Notes: generated by a model not told the origin, from the letters alone. 64,000 nucleotides of DNA from Mesorhizobium ventifaucium (GCF_935822925.1 NZ_CAKXZS010000002.1:62001-126000); one strand, 5' to 3'. Counted from the stretch's first letter, positions 1 through 9,607 are shown. Made by a program: numbers and translations.

Positions 1-31
1 CTCTTCAATGTTTCTACGGGCGACGCCAGGC

Positions 32-1189
32 TCATAAGCCCAGCATCTCCCTCGGATCGAACGTGACCCGGACATCGGCCCAGATGTCTTGTTTGCCTGC
101 GGGAACCTGCAGGCCGGCCACATCGCATTTCTGAACAGCGCGCACGGCACTTTCGTCGAACGGGCGGTTTCCGCTCGACTGTTCGACAGATGGCCGTCCG
201 TCCAGCTTGCCGGAGGCGTCGAGGTTGAACCGAACTACAACGATGAAATTCTCCGAACCCTCGAGCCCTACCGGCAGGGTCCAGCAACCGCCAAGCTGGG
301 CCTCCAACGCACCCTGTTCCGATCTCGAGAGCTTCTGGCCCTGATTCTTGTCGCCGCCGAGCGACGCCTGCTGGGTCGAGCGCTTGGCGCCGCCGCCGGA
401 TGGCTTGCGCTTGTCGAGCAGCGCCGAAATCTCGTCGGCGTTGAACTGCTTGTCTTCCGATTTCGGCCTGGACGAGGCTTCCTTCACCGGCTTGTCGGCG
501 TCCTTGCGCTCCGGCGCCTTGGCGCTTTCGGCCTGGGCCGGCTGCGGCTTCGGCCGCGCCTGCGGGGCGGGCGCAGAGTCCGGAAGCTGCGTCTCCTCGG
601 TTGGCGGCTCCTTGGCAATCGCTTCGGCGACGGCATCCGGCTTGACCTCAGGCTTCGGGTCGATGGCGGCGGTCTTGTCCTGCGGCGGCGTCGGCGCCGG
701 CTCCTTGGCCGGTGTCGGTTTTGGCTCCGCCTGCTTGACCGGCTCGGGCTTGACCTCTTCCTTCGGCTGCGGCACCGGTGCGACCTCCGTCGCCGGGACA
801 GGCTTCGGCTGCTCCTTCGGTTTCGGCACGTCCTCGGGCTTCGGCTTTTCCTTCGGCGTCGGCGCGGGCGGCGGCGCCTCAGCCTTATCGACTGGCTGTG
901 GCTTGGGATCCGGCGTCGGCGGCTTGTCGGTATCGACGCTGTTGTCGCCGACCGTCTGCGCATCGGCCACGATGTCCGGGCGCTGGGTCGGCAGTGGCGC
1001 CGGCTTTTCGCTCACCGCAGCTTTCTTATCGCCTTTCTGTGTCTGTGCGATCGCCTCCATCGGCACGATTTCGACCGCCAGCGACTCGGCATCGGACGCC
1101 GGCAACGCCGCCGGCGCCGACAGCGTGAACAGGCCGAAGCCGATCGCGACCGCATGCAAGATCACCGATGTGGTGAGGCCGGTTCTCAT
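32..1189 (-). CDS. tolA: TolA, Tol-Pal envelope protein
   Basis: This is the periplasm-spanning TolA subunit of the Tol-Pal machine, which is energised by TolQR and links the inner membrane to Pal and the outer membrane during constriction. The 385-residue protein has one N-terminal membrane helix (about residues 7-27), then a very long Pro/Lys/Glu-rich stalk (about 45-265), then a compact C-terminal domain (about 287-385) holding two cysteines (302 and 355) that could form the disulphide typical of TolA domain III. The stalk is a proline-rich spacer rather than the Ala-rich helix of enterobacterial TolA. It lies 7 bp after tolR in the same operon. tolB and pal would be expected beyond the left edge. 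Confidence 0.9.
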   Translation of the reverse strand: MRTGLTTSVILHAVAIGFGLFTLSAPAALPASDAESLAVEIVPMEAIAQTQKGDKKAAVSEKPAPLPTQRPDIVADAQTVGDNSVDTDKPPTPDPKPQPVDKAEAPPPAPTPKEKPKPEDVPKPKEQPKPVPATEVAPVPQPKEEVKPEPVKQAEPKPTPAKEPAPTPPQDKTAAIDPKPEVKPDAVAEAIAKEPPTEETQLPDSAPAPQARPKPQPAQAESAKAPERKDADKPVKEASSRPKSEDKQFNADEISALLDKRKPSGGGAKRSTQQASLGGDKNQGQKLSRSEQGALEAQLGGCWTLPVGLEGSENFIVVVRFNLDASGKLDGRPSVEQSSGNRPFDESAVRAVQKCDVAGLQVPAGKQDIWADVRVTFDPREMLGL

Positions 1190-1196
1190 CTAGCGT

Positions 1197-1655
1197 CTAC
1201 TGATCCTGTTTCGGCAGTGAAAGCAGCCCGATGTTCTTGTAGCCGGCGTCCTGTATGAGACCCATCACTTCCATCGCGGCGCCATAGTTGGTGGTCCTGT
1301 CGCCGCGGATGAAGAGGCGCTCTTCGTAGCCGGTCTTGGAAATCGCCTGCAGCTTGGCGACCAGCTCTTCCTGCGGAATTTCGGTTTCCTGCAGGAAAAT
1401 CTTGCCCGTGCCGTCGATCGTAATCGTGATCGGCTGGGTATCGGCGTTCATCGCCTTGGCCTTCGTCTCCGGCAGGTCGATCGGCACGCCGACCGTCAGC
1501 AAGGGTGCGGCGACCATGAAGATGATCAACAGCACCAGCATCACGTCGACCATCGGCGTGACGTTGATTTCCGATATCATCGCATGATGGCGGCCGCGCC
1601 GCCTGTGGCCGCGACCACCGCGTCCTCCGCCACCCGCGCCTACAGACATTCCCAT
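1197..1655 (-). CDS. tolR: TolR, ExbD/TolR proton-channel subunit
   Basis: TolR pairs with TolQ in the inner membrane to form the proton-driven motor that energises TolA. The 152-residue protein has a Gly/Arg/His-rich cytoplasmic tail (1-26), one transmembrane helix (about 35-55) carrying the family's membrane aspartate (Asp37, in MVDVML), and a periplasmic ExbD fold. The ATG at 1655 follows an AGGAA Shine-Dalgarno at good spacing. The start lies 9 bp after the tolQ stop, and tolA follows. The unusually glycine-rich tail resembles other rhizobial TolR proteins. Confidence 0.93.
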   Translation of the reverse strand: MGMSVGAGGGGRGGRGHRRRGRHHAMISEINVTPMVDVMLVLLIIFMVAAPLLTVGVPIDLPETKAKAMNADTQPITITIDGTGKIFLQETEIPQEELVAKLQAISKTGYEERLFIRGDRTTNYGAAMEVMGLIQDAGYKNIGLLSLPKQDQ

Positions 1656-1664
1656 GATTGTTCC

Positions 1665-2375
<711 letters not shown>

Positions 2376-2667
2376 GGTTACGTCCTTAAGAATTTTCGGG
2401 CACGGCTGGCGGCTGGCCCATAGGCATCCCTTGTAGTCCGTTCGCGCAACGCTTGCGGAATAACCCCAAAATGCACCGTTGGCGGCCTTTTCAGGGCAAA
2501 TCTTGGTGAAAGGAAGGCGCTGGATTCCTCCAATCTTCACCACTCTCTTCATGAACCGTTATGGTTAAGGATGGGTTAGGACGGACAGCGCGGCGCATTG
2601 CCGCGCCCTGGGCGAGCCGCCTGGCATCGTCAGCCGATCATTGGGGTCGGCAACTTACCGATTTGAA

Positions 2668-3141
2668 CTATCGATTTGTGTTGGGCATGAAGGCTGCGAT
2701 CCATTCCTTCGGAAAGCGCCTTGGCCGGCCGTTCTCGCCGATGATCGCCGCCTCGACCCGCGCCTCGACCAGCACCTCGCCGCCGCGCTTCAGCTGCTGC
2801 GCCATGATGATGCGGGCGCCCGAAATGTCCTCGGTGCGCGTCTCGATGGTCAGGATGTCGTCCATGCGGGCGGAGCCGCGAAAGTCGATTTCCATGCGCC
2901 GCACCACCCAGATTATTCTTTCGCCATGCTTGCCGTCGGCAAGCTCGGTGTGGTGGACGCCGGCAAGCCTGAGATAATCGGAACGGCCGCGCTCGAAGAA
3001 TTCGAGATAGCGCGCGTGATAGACGACGCCGGAGAAATCGGTGTCGGCATAATAGACCCGCGCCATCAGCCGGTGGCCGAATTCCGTCAGCGCGCCGGAA
3101 AGCCCGGCGCAGAGCGCCGCCGATTCACCATGATCGTCCAT
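2668..3141 (-). CDS. ybgC: YbgC, Tol-Pal-associated acyl-CoA thioesterase
   Basis: This is a hotdog-fold thioesterase of the YbgC/4-hydroxybenzoyl-CoA family that hydrolyses acyl-CoA and is usually encoded with tolQRAB-pal. The 157-residue protein shows the catalytic segment YADTDFSGVVYH near residues 31-42. Asp35 matches the catalytic aspartate of E. coli YbgC. The ATG at 3141 has an AAGGAAAG ribosome-binding site. It runs in the same direction as tolQRA and is divergent from the glycosidase gene, with a perfect hairpin in the shared upstream region. Confidence 0.9.
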   Translation of the reverse strand: MDDHGESAALCAGLSGALTEFGHRLMARVYYADTDFSGVVYHARYLEFFERGRSDYLRLAGVHHTELADGKHGERIIWVVRRMEIDFRGSARMDDILTIETRTEDISGARIIMAQQLKRGGEVLVEARVEAAIIGENGRPRRFPKEWIAAFMPNTNR

Positions 3142-3169
3142 CGCGCTTTCCTTTTTGGGCCTGATCGGG

Positions 3170-3196
3170 CACCTGAAGCGCGACGCGCTTCAGGTG
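3170..3196. repeat. Perfect 12-bp-arm inverted repeat
   Basis: Two 12-bp arms (CACCTGAAGCGC and its exact complement) flank a 3-bp GAC loop between the divergent ybgC and glycosidase genes. There is no T-run, so it is unlikely to be an intrinsic terminator. It looks like one of the short dispersed palindromes found in rhizobial intergenic DNA. An operator role cannot be excluded. Confidence 0.75.
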
Positions 3197-3264
3197 GTTG
3201 TTTCCGGCGCGTCGTCGTCGCAAGACCGCTGCACAGTTTTGAGCGACACGCATTAACTTGGCGC

Positions 3265-4524
3265 ATGAACCCGATGGCACTGTTGACGGCGATGATCAAG
3301 ACCTCAATAGCGGCGCTGGTTGTGCTGGCCGCGCTGGTGCTGCCAGGCCAGGCGGCGAGCTTTTCGATGAAGCGCGGCCTCAATCTCGACCAATGGACGA
3401 CATGGCCGGGCGAGGACAAATGGGGCGACCGGCGGGCAATCCTGCCCTATCCGGAATGGCGCAAATTCCTCAACGACGACGACCTCAAGGCGCTGAAGAG
3501 CGCCGGCTTCGATTTCCTGCGCATGCCGGTCGATCCGTCGCCGTTCCTGTCCGGCGAGACGCTGGCACTGCGCGACGAACTCTATGCCAGCGTGCTGGGC
3601 TCGGTGCGCACGATCAACCGTGCCGGACTGAAAGTAATCGTGGACATGCATCTGATCCCCAGCGGCAGCAGCCGCAAGATCGGCATGGGCGAGGTGATGG
3701 ACGATCCACAAATGTTCGACGCCTATGTCGAAATGGTGCGCAAGATGGCGCGCACGCTGGCCGATGAGGATCCGCGCCAGGTCGCTTTCGAGCCGATGAA
3801 CGAGCCGGTCGTCGACTGCGACGCCGACGGCGCCGACCTGTGGCCGGAGCGCCAGCAGAAACTGTTCGCGGCGGCGCGTTCGTCGGCCACCAAGCTCACC
3901 CTGATCCTGACCGGCGCCTGCTATTCCAGTGCGGCATCGCTGGCAAAGATCGATCCAAAGGCGATCGCCGACGACAACATCATCTGGACCTTTCACTCCT
4001 ACGAGCCATTCCTGCTGACCCATCAGGGCGCGACCTGGGCCGGCGACTTCATCCCCTATGTCACCGGCCTGCCCTATCCGCTCAGCGCCGTCCCGCGCGC
4101 CCAGCTGGAGGCGGCGCTCGATACGATCCGCGCAAGGATCAAGGCCGAGGCGCCGTGGGCGCGCCAGAGCGGCCTGCTTGCCTATCTCGACGAGCAGATC
4201 ACCAGCCTGGACACGGATGAGAAGCTGCGCGAGACGATGGATGCACCGTTCACCAGGGTCCAGGGCTGGGCCAAGGCCAACGGCATCAGGCCGGAGAATA
4301 TCATGCTTGGCGAATTCGGCATGATCCGCCAGGAATATGGCAATGCCTATGTGATGCCGGCCGAATACCGTGCCGCTTATGTCAGGGACATGATCGCGCG
4401 CGCCGAAGCCCATGGCTTCTCTTGGTCGGTCTGGAGCTATGGCGGCGCCTTCGGCATCGTCGATGCGTTTGCTGGCGACAAGGCCGAGCCCGATGTGATG
4501 AATGCGATCAGGTCACTTCATTGA
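3265..4524 (+). CDS. Secreted glycoside hydrolase family 5-like protein
   Basis: This is a probable endo-acting beta-glycanase of the GH5 (cellulase A) fold, exported to the periplasm or beyond. From the ATG at 3265 (419 residues) it opens with a signal peptide ending near PGQAAS. It then has GH5 landmarks: an Asn-Glu pair with the acid/base Glu180 in EPMNEPV, a FHSYEPF strand, and nucleophile Glu350 in GEFGM. The open frame extends upstream to 2641 across ybgC on the other strand, which I regard as spurious. A second ATG at 3274 is possible. Its last 7 bp overlap the convergent phosphoesterase gene. The substrate cannot be told from sequence; cellulose-synthesis-linked glucanases are one possibility. 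Confidence 0.82.
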   Translation: MNPMALLTAMIKTSIAALVVLAALVLPGQAASFSMKRGLNLDQWTTWPGEDKWGDRRAILPYPEWRKFLNDDDLKALKSAGFDFLRMPVDPSPFLSGETLALRDELYASVLGSVRTINRAGLKVIVDMHLIPSGSSRKIGMGEVMDDPQMFDAYVEMVRKMARTLADEDPRQVAFEPMNEPVVDCDADGADLWPERQQKLFAAARSSATKLTLILTGACYSSAASLAKIDPKAIADDNIIWTFHSYEPFLLTHQGATWAGDFIPYVTGLPYPLSAVPRAQLEAALDTIRARIKAEAPWARQSGLLAYLDEQITSLDTDEKLRETMDAPFTRVQGWAKANGIRPENIMLGEFGMIRQEYGNAYVMPAEYRAAYVRDMIARAEAHGFSWSVWSYGGAFGIVDAFAGDKAEPDVMNAIRSLH

Positions 4525-5432
4525 AGCGCTGGCCCCAGTTCGATCGAAAGAATCTCTGGGCGCATCCCGAAACGCACCGGCAGGATGCTGAAGCCGAGAC
4601 CCCCGGAGACGATCAGGTTGCGGTTCTCCTCCACGACATGGCCGTACGCAAAACGGTTGCCGAAGCGGGATGGCACGACCGGAGAATAGCCGAGCAACCG
4701 CACCTGTCCGCCATGGGTATGACCTGAAAGCGTCAACGATACCCGTGACGGGACCTTCGGGAATATGTCCGGCTCATGTGCGAGCAGGATAACGGGAGCC
4801 TTGTCGCTCACCTTTGCCAGCGTGCCGTGCAGGTCGTCCAGTCCTTTGAACCTGCTGCGGCCCCAGGCCTTGCCCGGCCGCAGCGCAAGTTGGTCGGCAA
4901 GTCCGGCGACCCAGAAGCCATGCCCGTCTTTTTCCAGGCGCACCGCATCGTTTTCCAGGACCGGTATGCCGGCGCTCTCGAGCGCCCGGCGCGCCACCGT
5001 CGGCCCCAACCCGGCCTTCTGCGCGGAAAGGTCCTCCCACCAGTCGTGATTGCCAAGGATTGACCACACGCCGAGCGGCGCCTTCAGTCCTGACAAGGCC
5101 GGCGCCCATTCGGAGCCAGCCACCCAGTCCGTAACCAGGCGTGTGCCGGCTGCATAGTCGCCAAGCAGGACAATCAGATCCGGTTGCAGGGCGTTCGCCC
5201 GTTCGGCAAGCGACCTGATCCGCTCCGGCGTCATCCATGGCCGGCAGGCATGAATATCGGCGAGAGCGACGACGCGAAGCCGCAATCCTGCAGGCCAGTT
5301 TGGCGGCGTCAGTGAATAGCGCTTTACATGCGTCAGCAACATCGGCTCGAGGCCAACCGCATAAGCACTGAGCGACACGGCAGATAGGAAGGAACCGCCG
5401 ATGAGGCGCAGGAAGCCGCGTCTGGTGATCAT
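4518..5432 (-). CDS. Exported calcineurin-like metallophosphoesterase (YkuE type)
   Basis: The 304-residue protein has a twin-arginine-like signal (TRRGFLR at residues 4-10 followed by a hydrophobic stretch), suggesting export or membrane anchoring. It carries the calcineurin-like motif set: ADIH (Asp59, His61), GDY, GNHDWW and GHTHGGQ, which bind two metal ions. YkuE-type relatives are UDP-diacylglucosamine-type or general phosphohydrolases. The substrate here is unknown. It converges on the GH5-like gene with a 7-bp overlap, and its own start at 5432 lies just downstream of ruvB on the same strand. Confidence 0.85.
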   Translation of the reverse strand: MITRRGFLRLIGGSFLSAVSLSAYAVGLEPMLLTHVKRYSLTPPNWPAGLRLRVVALADIHACRPWMTPERIRSLAERANALQPDLIVLLGDYAAGTRLVTDWVAGSEWAPALSGLKAPLGVWSILGNHDWWEDLSAQKAGLGPTVARRALESAGIPVLENDAVRLEKDGHGFWVAGLADQLALRPGKAWGRSRFKGLDDLHGTLAKVSDKAPVILLAHEPDIFPKVPSRVSLTLSGHTHGGQVRLLGYSPVVPSRFGNRFAYGHVVEENRNLIVSGGLGFSILPVRFGMRPEILSIELGPALQ

Positions 5433-5552
5433 CGCTCAGCTCCGTCGTTCGTGGAACCGACGGTCCCCACAGCTCGGAGCGTTAGAGCCGGCAAATGCGC
5501 CGGCAAGCTGACCAAGATGAGGAGATTTTGCGCAGGGATGACGGCCGCGCGG

Positions 5553-6590
5553 CTACTCTTCCTGGAACAGGCTGATCTGCTGCTGCGCCAGGTCCTTCGG
5601 CGCATCGAGGCCGAGATGCCGCCAGGCATTGGCGGTCAGCACGCGGCCGCGCGGTGTGCGCTGAATAAAACCCTGCTGGATCAGATAGGGCTCGATGATG
5701 TCCTCGATGGCGTCGCGCGGCTCGGAAAGCCCTGCCGCGATGGTCTCGATGCCAACCGGCCCGCCGCCAAAATTCCGCGCGATCATCGAGAGATAGCGGC
5801 GGTCGAGCGCGTCGAGGCCGAGCGCATCGACCTCGAGCCGCGTCAGCGCCTCGTCGGCGATCTGGCGGTCGACGTGACCGTCGCCGGCGACGGAGGCAAA
5901 ATCGCGCACGCGGCGCAACAGCCGGCCGGCGATGCGCGGCGTGCCGCGCGCGCGCCGCGCGATCTCCAGCGCGCCATCGTCGCCGAGCGGCATGGCAAGA
6001 ATGCGGGCGCCGCGGCGCACGATCTGCTCCAGTTCCTCGACCGAGTAGAAATTGAGGCGGACCGGAATGCCGAAGCGGTCGCGCAGCGGATTGGTCAAAA
6101 GGCCGAGCCGGGTGGTGGCGGCGACCAGGGTGAAGCGGGCAAGATCGATCTTGACCGAGCGCGCCGCCGGCCCTTCGCCGATGATCAGATCGAGTTGGAA
6201 ATCCTCCATCGCCGGATAGAGGATTTCCTCGACCGCCGGGTTGAGCCGGTGGATCTCGTCGATGAACAGCACATCGCGGTCTTCGAGATTGGTGAGCAGT
6301 GCTGCGAGATCGCCGGCCTTGGCGATGACCGGACCGGAGGTCGAGCGGAAATTGACGCCGAGCTCGCGTGCCATGATCTGCGCCAGCGTCGTCTTGCCGA
6401 GGCCGGGCGGGCCGACGAACAGCACATGGTCGAGCGCCTCGCTGCGGCCCTTGGCCGCCTCGATGAATACTTTGAGATTGGCCCGCACCGCCGCTTGGCC
6501 GACGAAGTCGCCGAGCGTCTGCGGCCGCAAGGTCTGCTCGGCATCTTCGCCGCGCTTGTCGGGAGCAATGAGGCGTGGCGAAAGGCTCAT
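5553..6590 (-). CDS. ruvB: RuvB, Holliday-junction branch-migration ATPase
   Basis: RuvB is the hexameric AAA+ motor that drives branch migration with RuvA during recombinational repair. The 345-residue protein has Walker [10 protein letters not shown] (60-68), Walker B DEIH (111-114), a sensor-type ATTR segment, an arginine-finger NPLRDRFG stretch and a C-terminal winged helix. It lies 43 bp downstream of ruvA on the same strand. Confidence 0.97.
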   Translation of the reverse strand: MSLSPRLIAPDKRGEDAEQTLRPQTLGDFVGQAAVRANLKVFIEAAKGRSEALDHVLFVGPPGLGKTTLAQIMARELGVNFRSTSGPVIAKAGDLAALLTNLEDRDVLFIDEIHRLNPAVEEILYPAMEDFQLDLIIGEGPAARSVKIDLARFTLVAATTRLGLLTNPLRDRFGIPVRLNFYSVEELEQIVRRGARILAMPLGDDGALEIARRARGTPRIAGRLLRRVRDFASVAGDGHVDRQIADEALTRLEVDALGLDALDRRYLSMIARNFGGGPVGIETIAAGLSEPRDAIEDIIEPYLIQQGFIQRTPRGRVLTANAWRHLGLDAPKDLAQQQISLFQEE

Positions 6591-6633
6591 GCCGCCTTCC
6601 TTGCACAGGGCAGAGAACGGGACAAGCGCAGTT

Positions 6634-7254
6634 TCACCGCGCCAGTTCCTTCAGCCCGAAGCGGATCAGCTTCGACGCATCCGCGTCCTCGCCGGCGCTT
6701 TTCAGCGCCGCCGCCACAGCATTGGCGGCGGTATCGCGCGAATAGCCGAGATTGACCAGCGCCGAGACGGCGTCGGTGATCGGCGCCGGCGCGACGCCGT
6801 CGCCAAGCTCCTGCTTCAGGCCGATGGTGCCCGAGGCAGCGCCCGCAAACGCCGGCGCCTTGTTCTTCAGTTCGGTGACGATGCGCTCGGCCACCTTCTT
6901 GCCGACGCCGGGCGCGCGGCTGACCATGGCAATATCTCGCAGCGCGATGGCATTGGCGAGTTCGGCCGGTGCCAGCGTCGATAAAATGGCCAGCGCCACC
7001 TTGGCGCCGACGCCCTGCACGTTGCTCATCAACAGCCGGAACCACTCGCGCTCCAGCACCGACTGGAAACCGTACAGCCTCAACATGTCCTCGCGCACAT
7101 AGGTCTCGATGAACAGCACCACCGCCTCGCCGGGGGCCGGCAAGGCGGCCAGCGTGCGCGTCGAGCAGTGGGCGACATAGCCGACGCCGTGCACGTCGAT
7201 GATGCAGAAATCCTCGTCGATCTCGTCCAGCGTGCCCCTGAGCTTGCCGATCAT
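6634..7254 (-). CDS. ruvA: RuvA, Holliday-junction binding protein
   Basis: RuvA binds the four-way junction as a tetramer and loads RuvB. The 206-residue protein has the N-terminal OB fold ([12 protein letters not shown]...), tandem helix-hairpin-helix motifs (VQGVGAKVA and [13 protein letters not shown]) and the small C-terminal RuvB-contacting domain after an acidic linker. ruvB follows directly. Upstream, where ruvC would normally be adjacent, there are instead a vapBC-type pair and short repeats. Confidence 0.97.
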   Translation of the reverse strand: MIGKLRGTLDEIDEDFCIIDVHGVGYVAHCSTRTLAALPAPGEAVVLFIETYVREDMLRLYGFQSVLEREWFRLLMSNVQGVGAKVALAILSTLAPAELANAIALRDIAMVSRAPGVGKKVAERIVTELKNKAPAFAGAASGTIGLKQELGDGVAPAPITDAVSALVNLGYSRDTAANAVAAALKSAGEDADASKLIRFGLKELAR

Positions 7255-7280
7255 ATCAGCTTGCCGATCATGCCAAAGCT

Positions 7281-7342
7281 CTCATGGATACAAGACTCTC
7301 ATGGATACAAAGCGTTCATGGATAAGGGCGCCCTCATGGATA
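7281..7342. repeat. Four-copy 17-18-bp tandem repeat
   Basis: The core TCATGGATA recurs with starts of the 10-mer at 7281, 7298, 7315 and 7333, a period of 17, 17 and 18 bp. The first two units also share the next bases (CAA). The fourth unit contains the toxin stop codon (complement of 7334-7336). The block lies exactly between vapC and ruvA. Confidence 0.85.
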
Positions 7343-7753
7343 GGTTTCGGGAGAGATGATGTCGAGGTCCGGGAAATAGTTGCGATAGCGCGCGGCATCG
7401 CGTGTCAGCAAACGATGTCCAGCAACGACGGCGTGGGCTCCAATAAAGAAATCCGGCAGCGTTCGTTCGCGGAGACCGCCTGCGCGGCGATAGCGGGAAT
7501 GCGTGACGCCGGCAAGGAATGCCGCTTCCCAAGGCAAGAGTTCGCGATCCATCTTGAGCGTCTCGACTGCCTTACGAAGGGCGGGCTCAGTCGCTATCAG
7601 CGGCGCCAATTCGGACCAGACGATTGTGTTGATAACGAGTGCGCCATCGCGCCGGCATTGGGTCATCGCCGACGCCGACCACTTCGTATCCCGTCCGGCG
7701 GGACCCCAAACGTCAATCAGGACATTTGTGTCAATCAATGTCGAGATCTTCAC
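7334..7753 (-). CDS. PIN-domain ribonuclease toxin (VapC type)
   Basis: The 139-residue PIN-domain protein is probably the RNase toxin of a type II toxin-antitoxin pair. The acidic metal-binding set is visible: Asp8 (LIDTN), Glu48 (WSEL), Asp101 (LPDFFIGAHA) and Asp119 (TRDAARY). It overlaps the upstream AbrB-type antitoxin by 23 bp, the tight coupling expected of a TA operon. The pair sits between ruvC and ruvA on the same strand, so readthrough into ruvAB is plausible. Confidence 0.88.
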   Translation of the reverse strand: MKISTLIDTNVLIDVWGPAGRDTKWSASAMTQCRRDGALVINTIVWSELAPLIATEPALRKAVETLKMDRELLPWEAAFLAGVTHSRYRRAGGLRERTLPDFFIGAHAVVAGHRLLTRDAARYRNYFPDLDIISPETYP

Positions 7754-8000
7754 GTGGACCCCTCAGCCACTCCATATACTCGTCCGTCGTCATGCCTCCC
7801 AAGTCCAACGTACCGGCCATATGATCGAGCAGTTGGCTGAATTTGCGAGAGGCCTCTTCTTCGGAAATGTTCTCGTTGACCGCAACCACGCGGACGCCGT
7901 CCTCGGTAGGCAAGAACTCCACCTCCGAGCCTGGGCCGATACCCAGGCGATCCCGTATCTCTTTCGGGATCGTCACCTGTCCCTTGGTTGTCACCCGCAT
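7731..8000 (-). CDS. AbrB/MazE/SpoVT-type antitoxin (VapB type)
   Basis: The 89-residue protein has an N-terminal swapped-hairpin DNA-binding domain (residues 1-48: VTTKGQVTIPKEIRDRLGI) and an acidic C-terminal tail suited to wrapping a PIN toxin. It should neutralise the downstream toxin and repress the operon. The AT-richer region just upstream (8003-8060) would hold the promoter and operator. Confidence 0.88.
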   Translation of the reverse strand: MRVTTKGQVTIPKEIRDRLGIGPGSEVEFLPTEDGVRVVAVNENISEEEASRKFSQLLDHMAGTLDLGGMTTDEYMEWLRGPREDLDID

Positions 8001-8071
8001 GGTAATACCTCACAGGTATTACTTACTGTAGCTCCCGAGAACAAGTCAAGAACAAACTTATAGCATCGGCG

Positions 8072-8165
8072 CGAAAATCGGAATCGATTTTCGTAAAAGC
8101 ACGATGCGTAGAATCAAAGTGCTAGAGCGTACTTTATGCGTCCAAATGGACGCACGTCGCTCTAG
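8072..8165. repeat. Compound palindromic element downstream of ruvC
   Basis: There are two structures. At 8072-8093, 9-bp arms CGAAAATCG/CGATTTTCG flank GAAT. At 8122-8165, outer arms CTAGAGCG/CGCTCTAG enclose an inner hairpin TGCGTCC-AAAT-GGACGCA (8137-8154). The outer right arm contains the ruvC stop codon. A related TGCGTCC-GGAT-GGACGTA hairpin followed by the same CGCTCT lies at 32958-32984, so this is a dispersed family. Confidence 0.7.
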
Positions 8166-8671
8166 CCCAACGCTGCCAACCTGTAGACAACACTCTGCCG
8201 GTGATGCGCGTGGCAGATGGCAATGGCCAGCGCGTCGGCGGCATCGTCGGTGTCGAACGTCGCCATCGGCATCAACACCTTGACCATCATGTGGATCTGC
8301 TTCTTGTCGCCATGACCGACGCCGATCACCGCCTTCTTGACGGCGTTGGGGGCATATTCGGCGACGACCAGGCCGGCCAGCGCCGGCACCAGCATGGCGA
8401 TGCCGCGCGCCTGGCCGAGCTTCAGCGTCGCGGCCGCATCCTTGTTGACGAAGGTCTGCTCGACCGCCGCCTCGTGCGGCATGGTGGCATGCAGGATCTC
8501 GGCGAGCCCGTCATGCAACTGGCAAAGCCGCGTCGCCAGGGCCGCCTTGTCGTCGGAACGCACGGTGCCGGAGGCGACGAAGCGCAGCGAGTTGCCGAGG
8601 CTCTCGACGATGCCCCAGCCGGTGCGCCTCAGCCCCGGATCGATGCCGATGATGCGAATCGTTTCCCCCAT
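8162..8671 (-). CDS. ruvC: RuvC, Holliday-junction resolvase
   Basis: RuvC is the dimeric endonuclease that cuts Holliday junctions. The 169-residue protein shows the four acidic catalytic residues: Asp11 in GIDPGL, Glu71 in VEQTF, and Asp143/Asp146 in DDAADALA. It is encoded on the same strand as ruvA and ruvB, but a vapBC-type pair separates it from them. Confidence 0.97.
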   Translation of the reverse strand: MGETIRIIGIDPGLRRTGWGIVESLGNSLRFVASGTVRSDDKAALATRLCQLHDGLAEILHATMPHEAAVEQTFVNKDAAATLKLGQARGIAMLVPALAGLVVAEYAPNAVKKAVIGVGHGDKKQIHMMVKVLMPMATFDTDDAADALAIAICHAHHRQSVVYRLAALG

Positions 8672-9182
8672 CCGCCAAGTCTACCCGTGGCGGACAGCGA
8701 TGCCAGCGAAATGTGAACAAACCAGAAACAGGCTCTGGCTACGTCCAGGAGAGGCTCTACAAGACCGTTTCGAAAGTCGCTCCGGCGAGTCATATAGTGG
8801 TGGTTTCGAGAACCGGAGCGGAGCGGACATTTGGGTCCGTGAGCATCGGAAGCCGAGGAAACCGCGGCAGGTGTCCGTCAGAATAGCATATATCAGCCGC
8901 CGGGTTGGGTACTTTTGACCCAAAGGCGATCTTCGTGAGACGCTAACCGTGTGGCGGCTTTGCGCCTGATGTCCGCCGTTGAGATCAGCATTGCCGCTTC
9001 CTGAAAGCCGCCATTCCAACCGACCACGCTGAGGGTCGTGGTAGCGCCATTTCCAGACATTCCCGACGCTTTTCGGGAGCGGACCTTCGCTTATCGTCCG
9101 AAACCGACCCTTTGCGGACCTTAGCGGATTGCAAAGTGTTTCTTGCGACGATGCGGTCACCAGAGGATTTGGAGACGCTTTC
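8672..9182. other. Intergenic stretch with degenerate repeats, no gene
   Basis: I find no convincing gene here. The sequence is a patchwork of degenerate GTCCGC/CCAAAG-type motifs of the kind scattered through rhizobial intergenic DNA. It contains the first copy (9044-9110) of a 67-bp repeat that recurs at 9677. Long open frames on the minus strand lack any family signature. Confidence 0.6.
9044..9110. repeat. 67-bp direct repeat, copy 1
   Basis: It is identical to 9677-9743. It includes a small hairpin (TCCCGA, then TCGGGA). In the frame GCG-CCA it stays open for its whole length, so it may be a shard of a former coding sequence. Confidence 0.85.
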
Positions 9183-9596
9183 ATGTCAAAACGCACGCCC
9201 CCGCCGGGTATTGGGTCACATAATGGCCGCGAATTGGAAATTATGCTTCGGGGCGAGAAGCCGATGGCTTTGTTCGCAGCGGAACCCGGTATGGACGCCG
9301 AAGATATTGGTGACGCGCATTTCCAGCCCTATGTCGCTGAAGGCTATCTTCTCAAGTTCTCTCACCTTGATCCTGCAACCTCTGTAGAAGAACGCTGCTA
9401 CTGCCTGCCAACAGAGGAATGGCGCTGCAAACTCTGCCTGCTCATCTCCCGAATGTGCCGCAGCGGACAAGCCTTCGACGTTTTTACGTCGAATGATTTA
9501 GCGAGGCTAGAAGGCACTCTTCTCGGCTACCCAAAGGTGGATATTGAAGTGTTCATTGCACATGCTGCGTCCCGAACATCTTCCAGAACAGATTGA
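9183..9596 (+). CDS. Hypothetical protein
   Basis: This is a 137-residue protein with no family I can name. I take the ATG at 9183 (MSKRTPPPG); the frame is open from 9129. The C-terminal half is cysteine-rich (ERCYC, RCKLC, SRMCR) and the middle has a mixed alpha/beta look. It is flanked by copies of 67- and 75-bp repeats. It may be an accessory gene of unknown role. Confidence 0.5.
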   Translation: MSKRTPPPGIGSHNGRELEIMLRGEKPMALFAAEPGMDAEDIGDAHFQPYVAEGYLLKFSHLDPATSVEERCYCLPTEEWRCKLCLLISRMCRSGQAFDVFTSNDLARLEGTLLGYPKVDIEVFIAHAASRTSSRTD

Positions 9597-9607
9597 ACGG
9601 CCGCTTC

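Noticed and set aside
89..1258. 389-residue plus-strand frame antisense to tolA
   Set aside because: Mirror of a GC-rich, repetitive coding region; Leu/Arg-rich with no family match.
8681..9196. 171-residue minus-strand open frame upstream of ruvC
   Set aside because: No family signature, crosses the 67-bp repeat and degenerate intergenic motifs; looks like a chance frame in GC-rich DNA.
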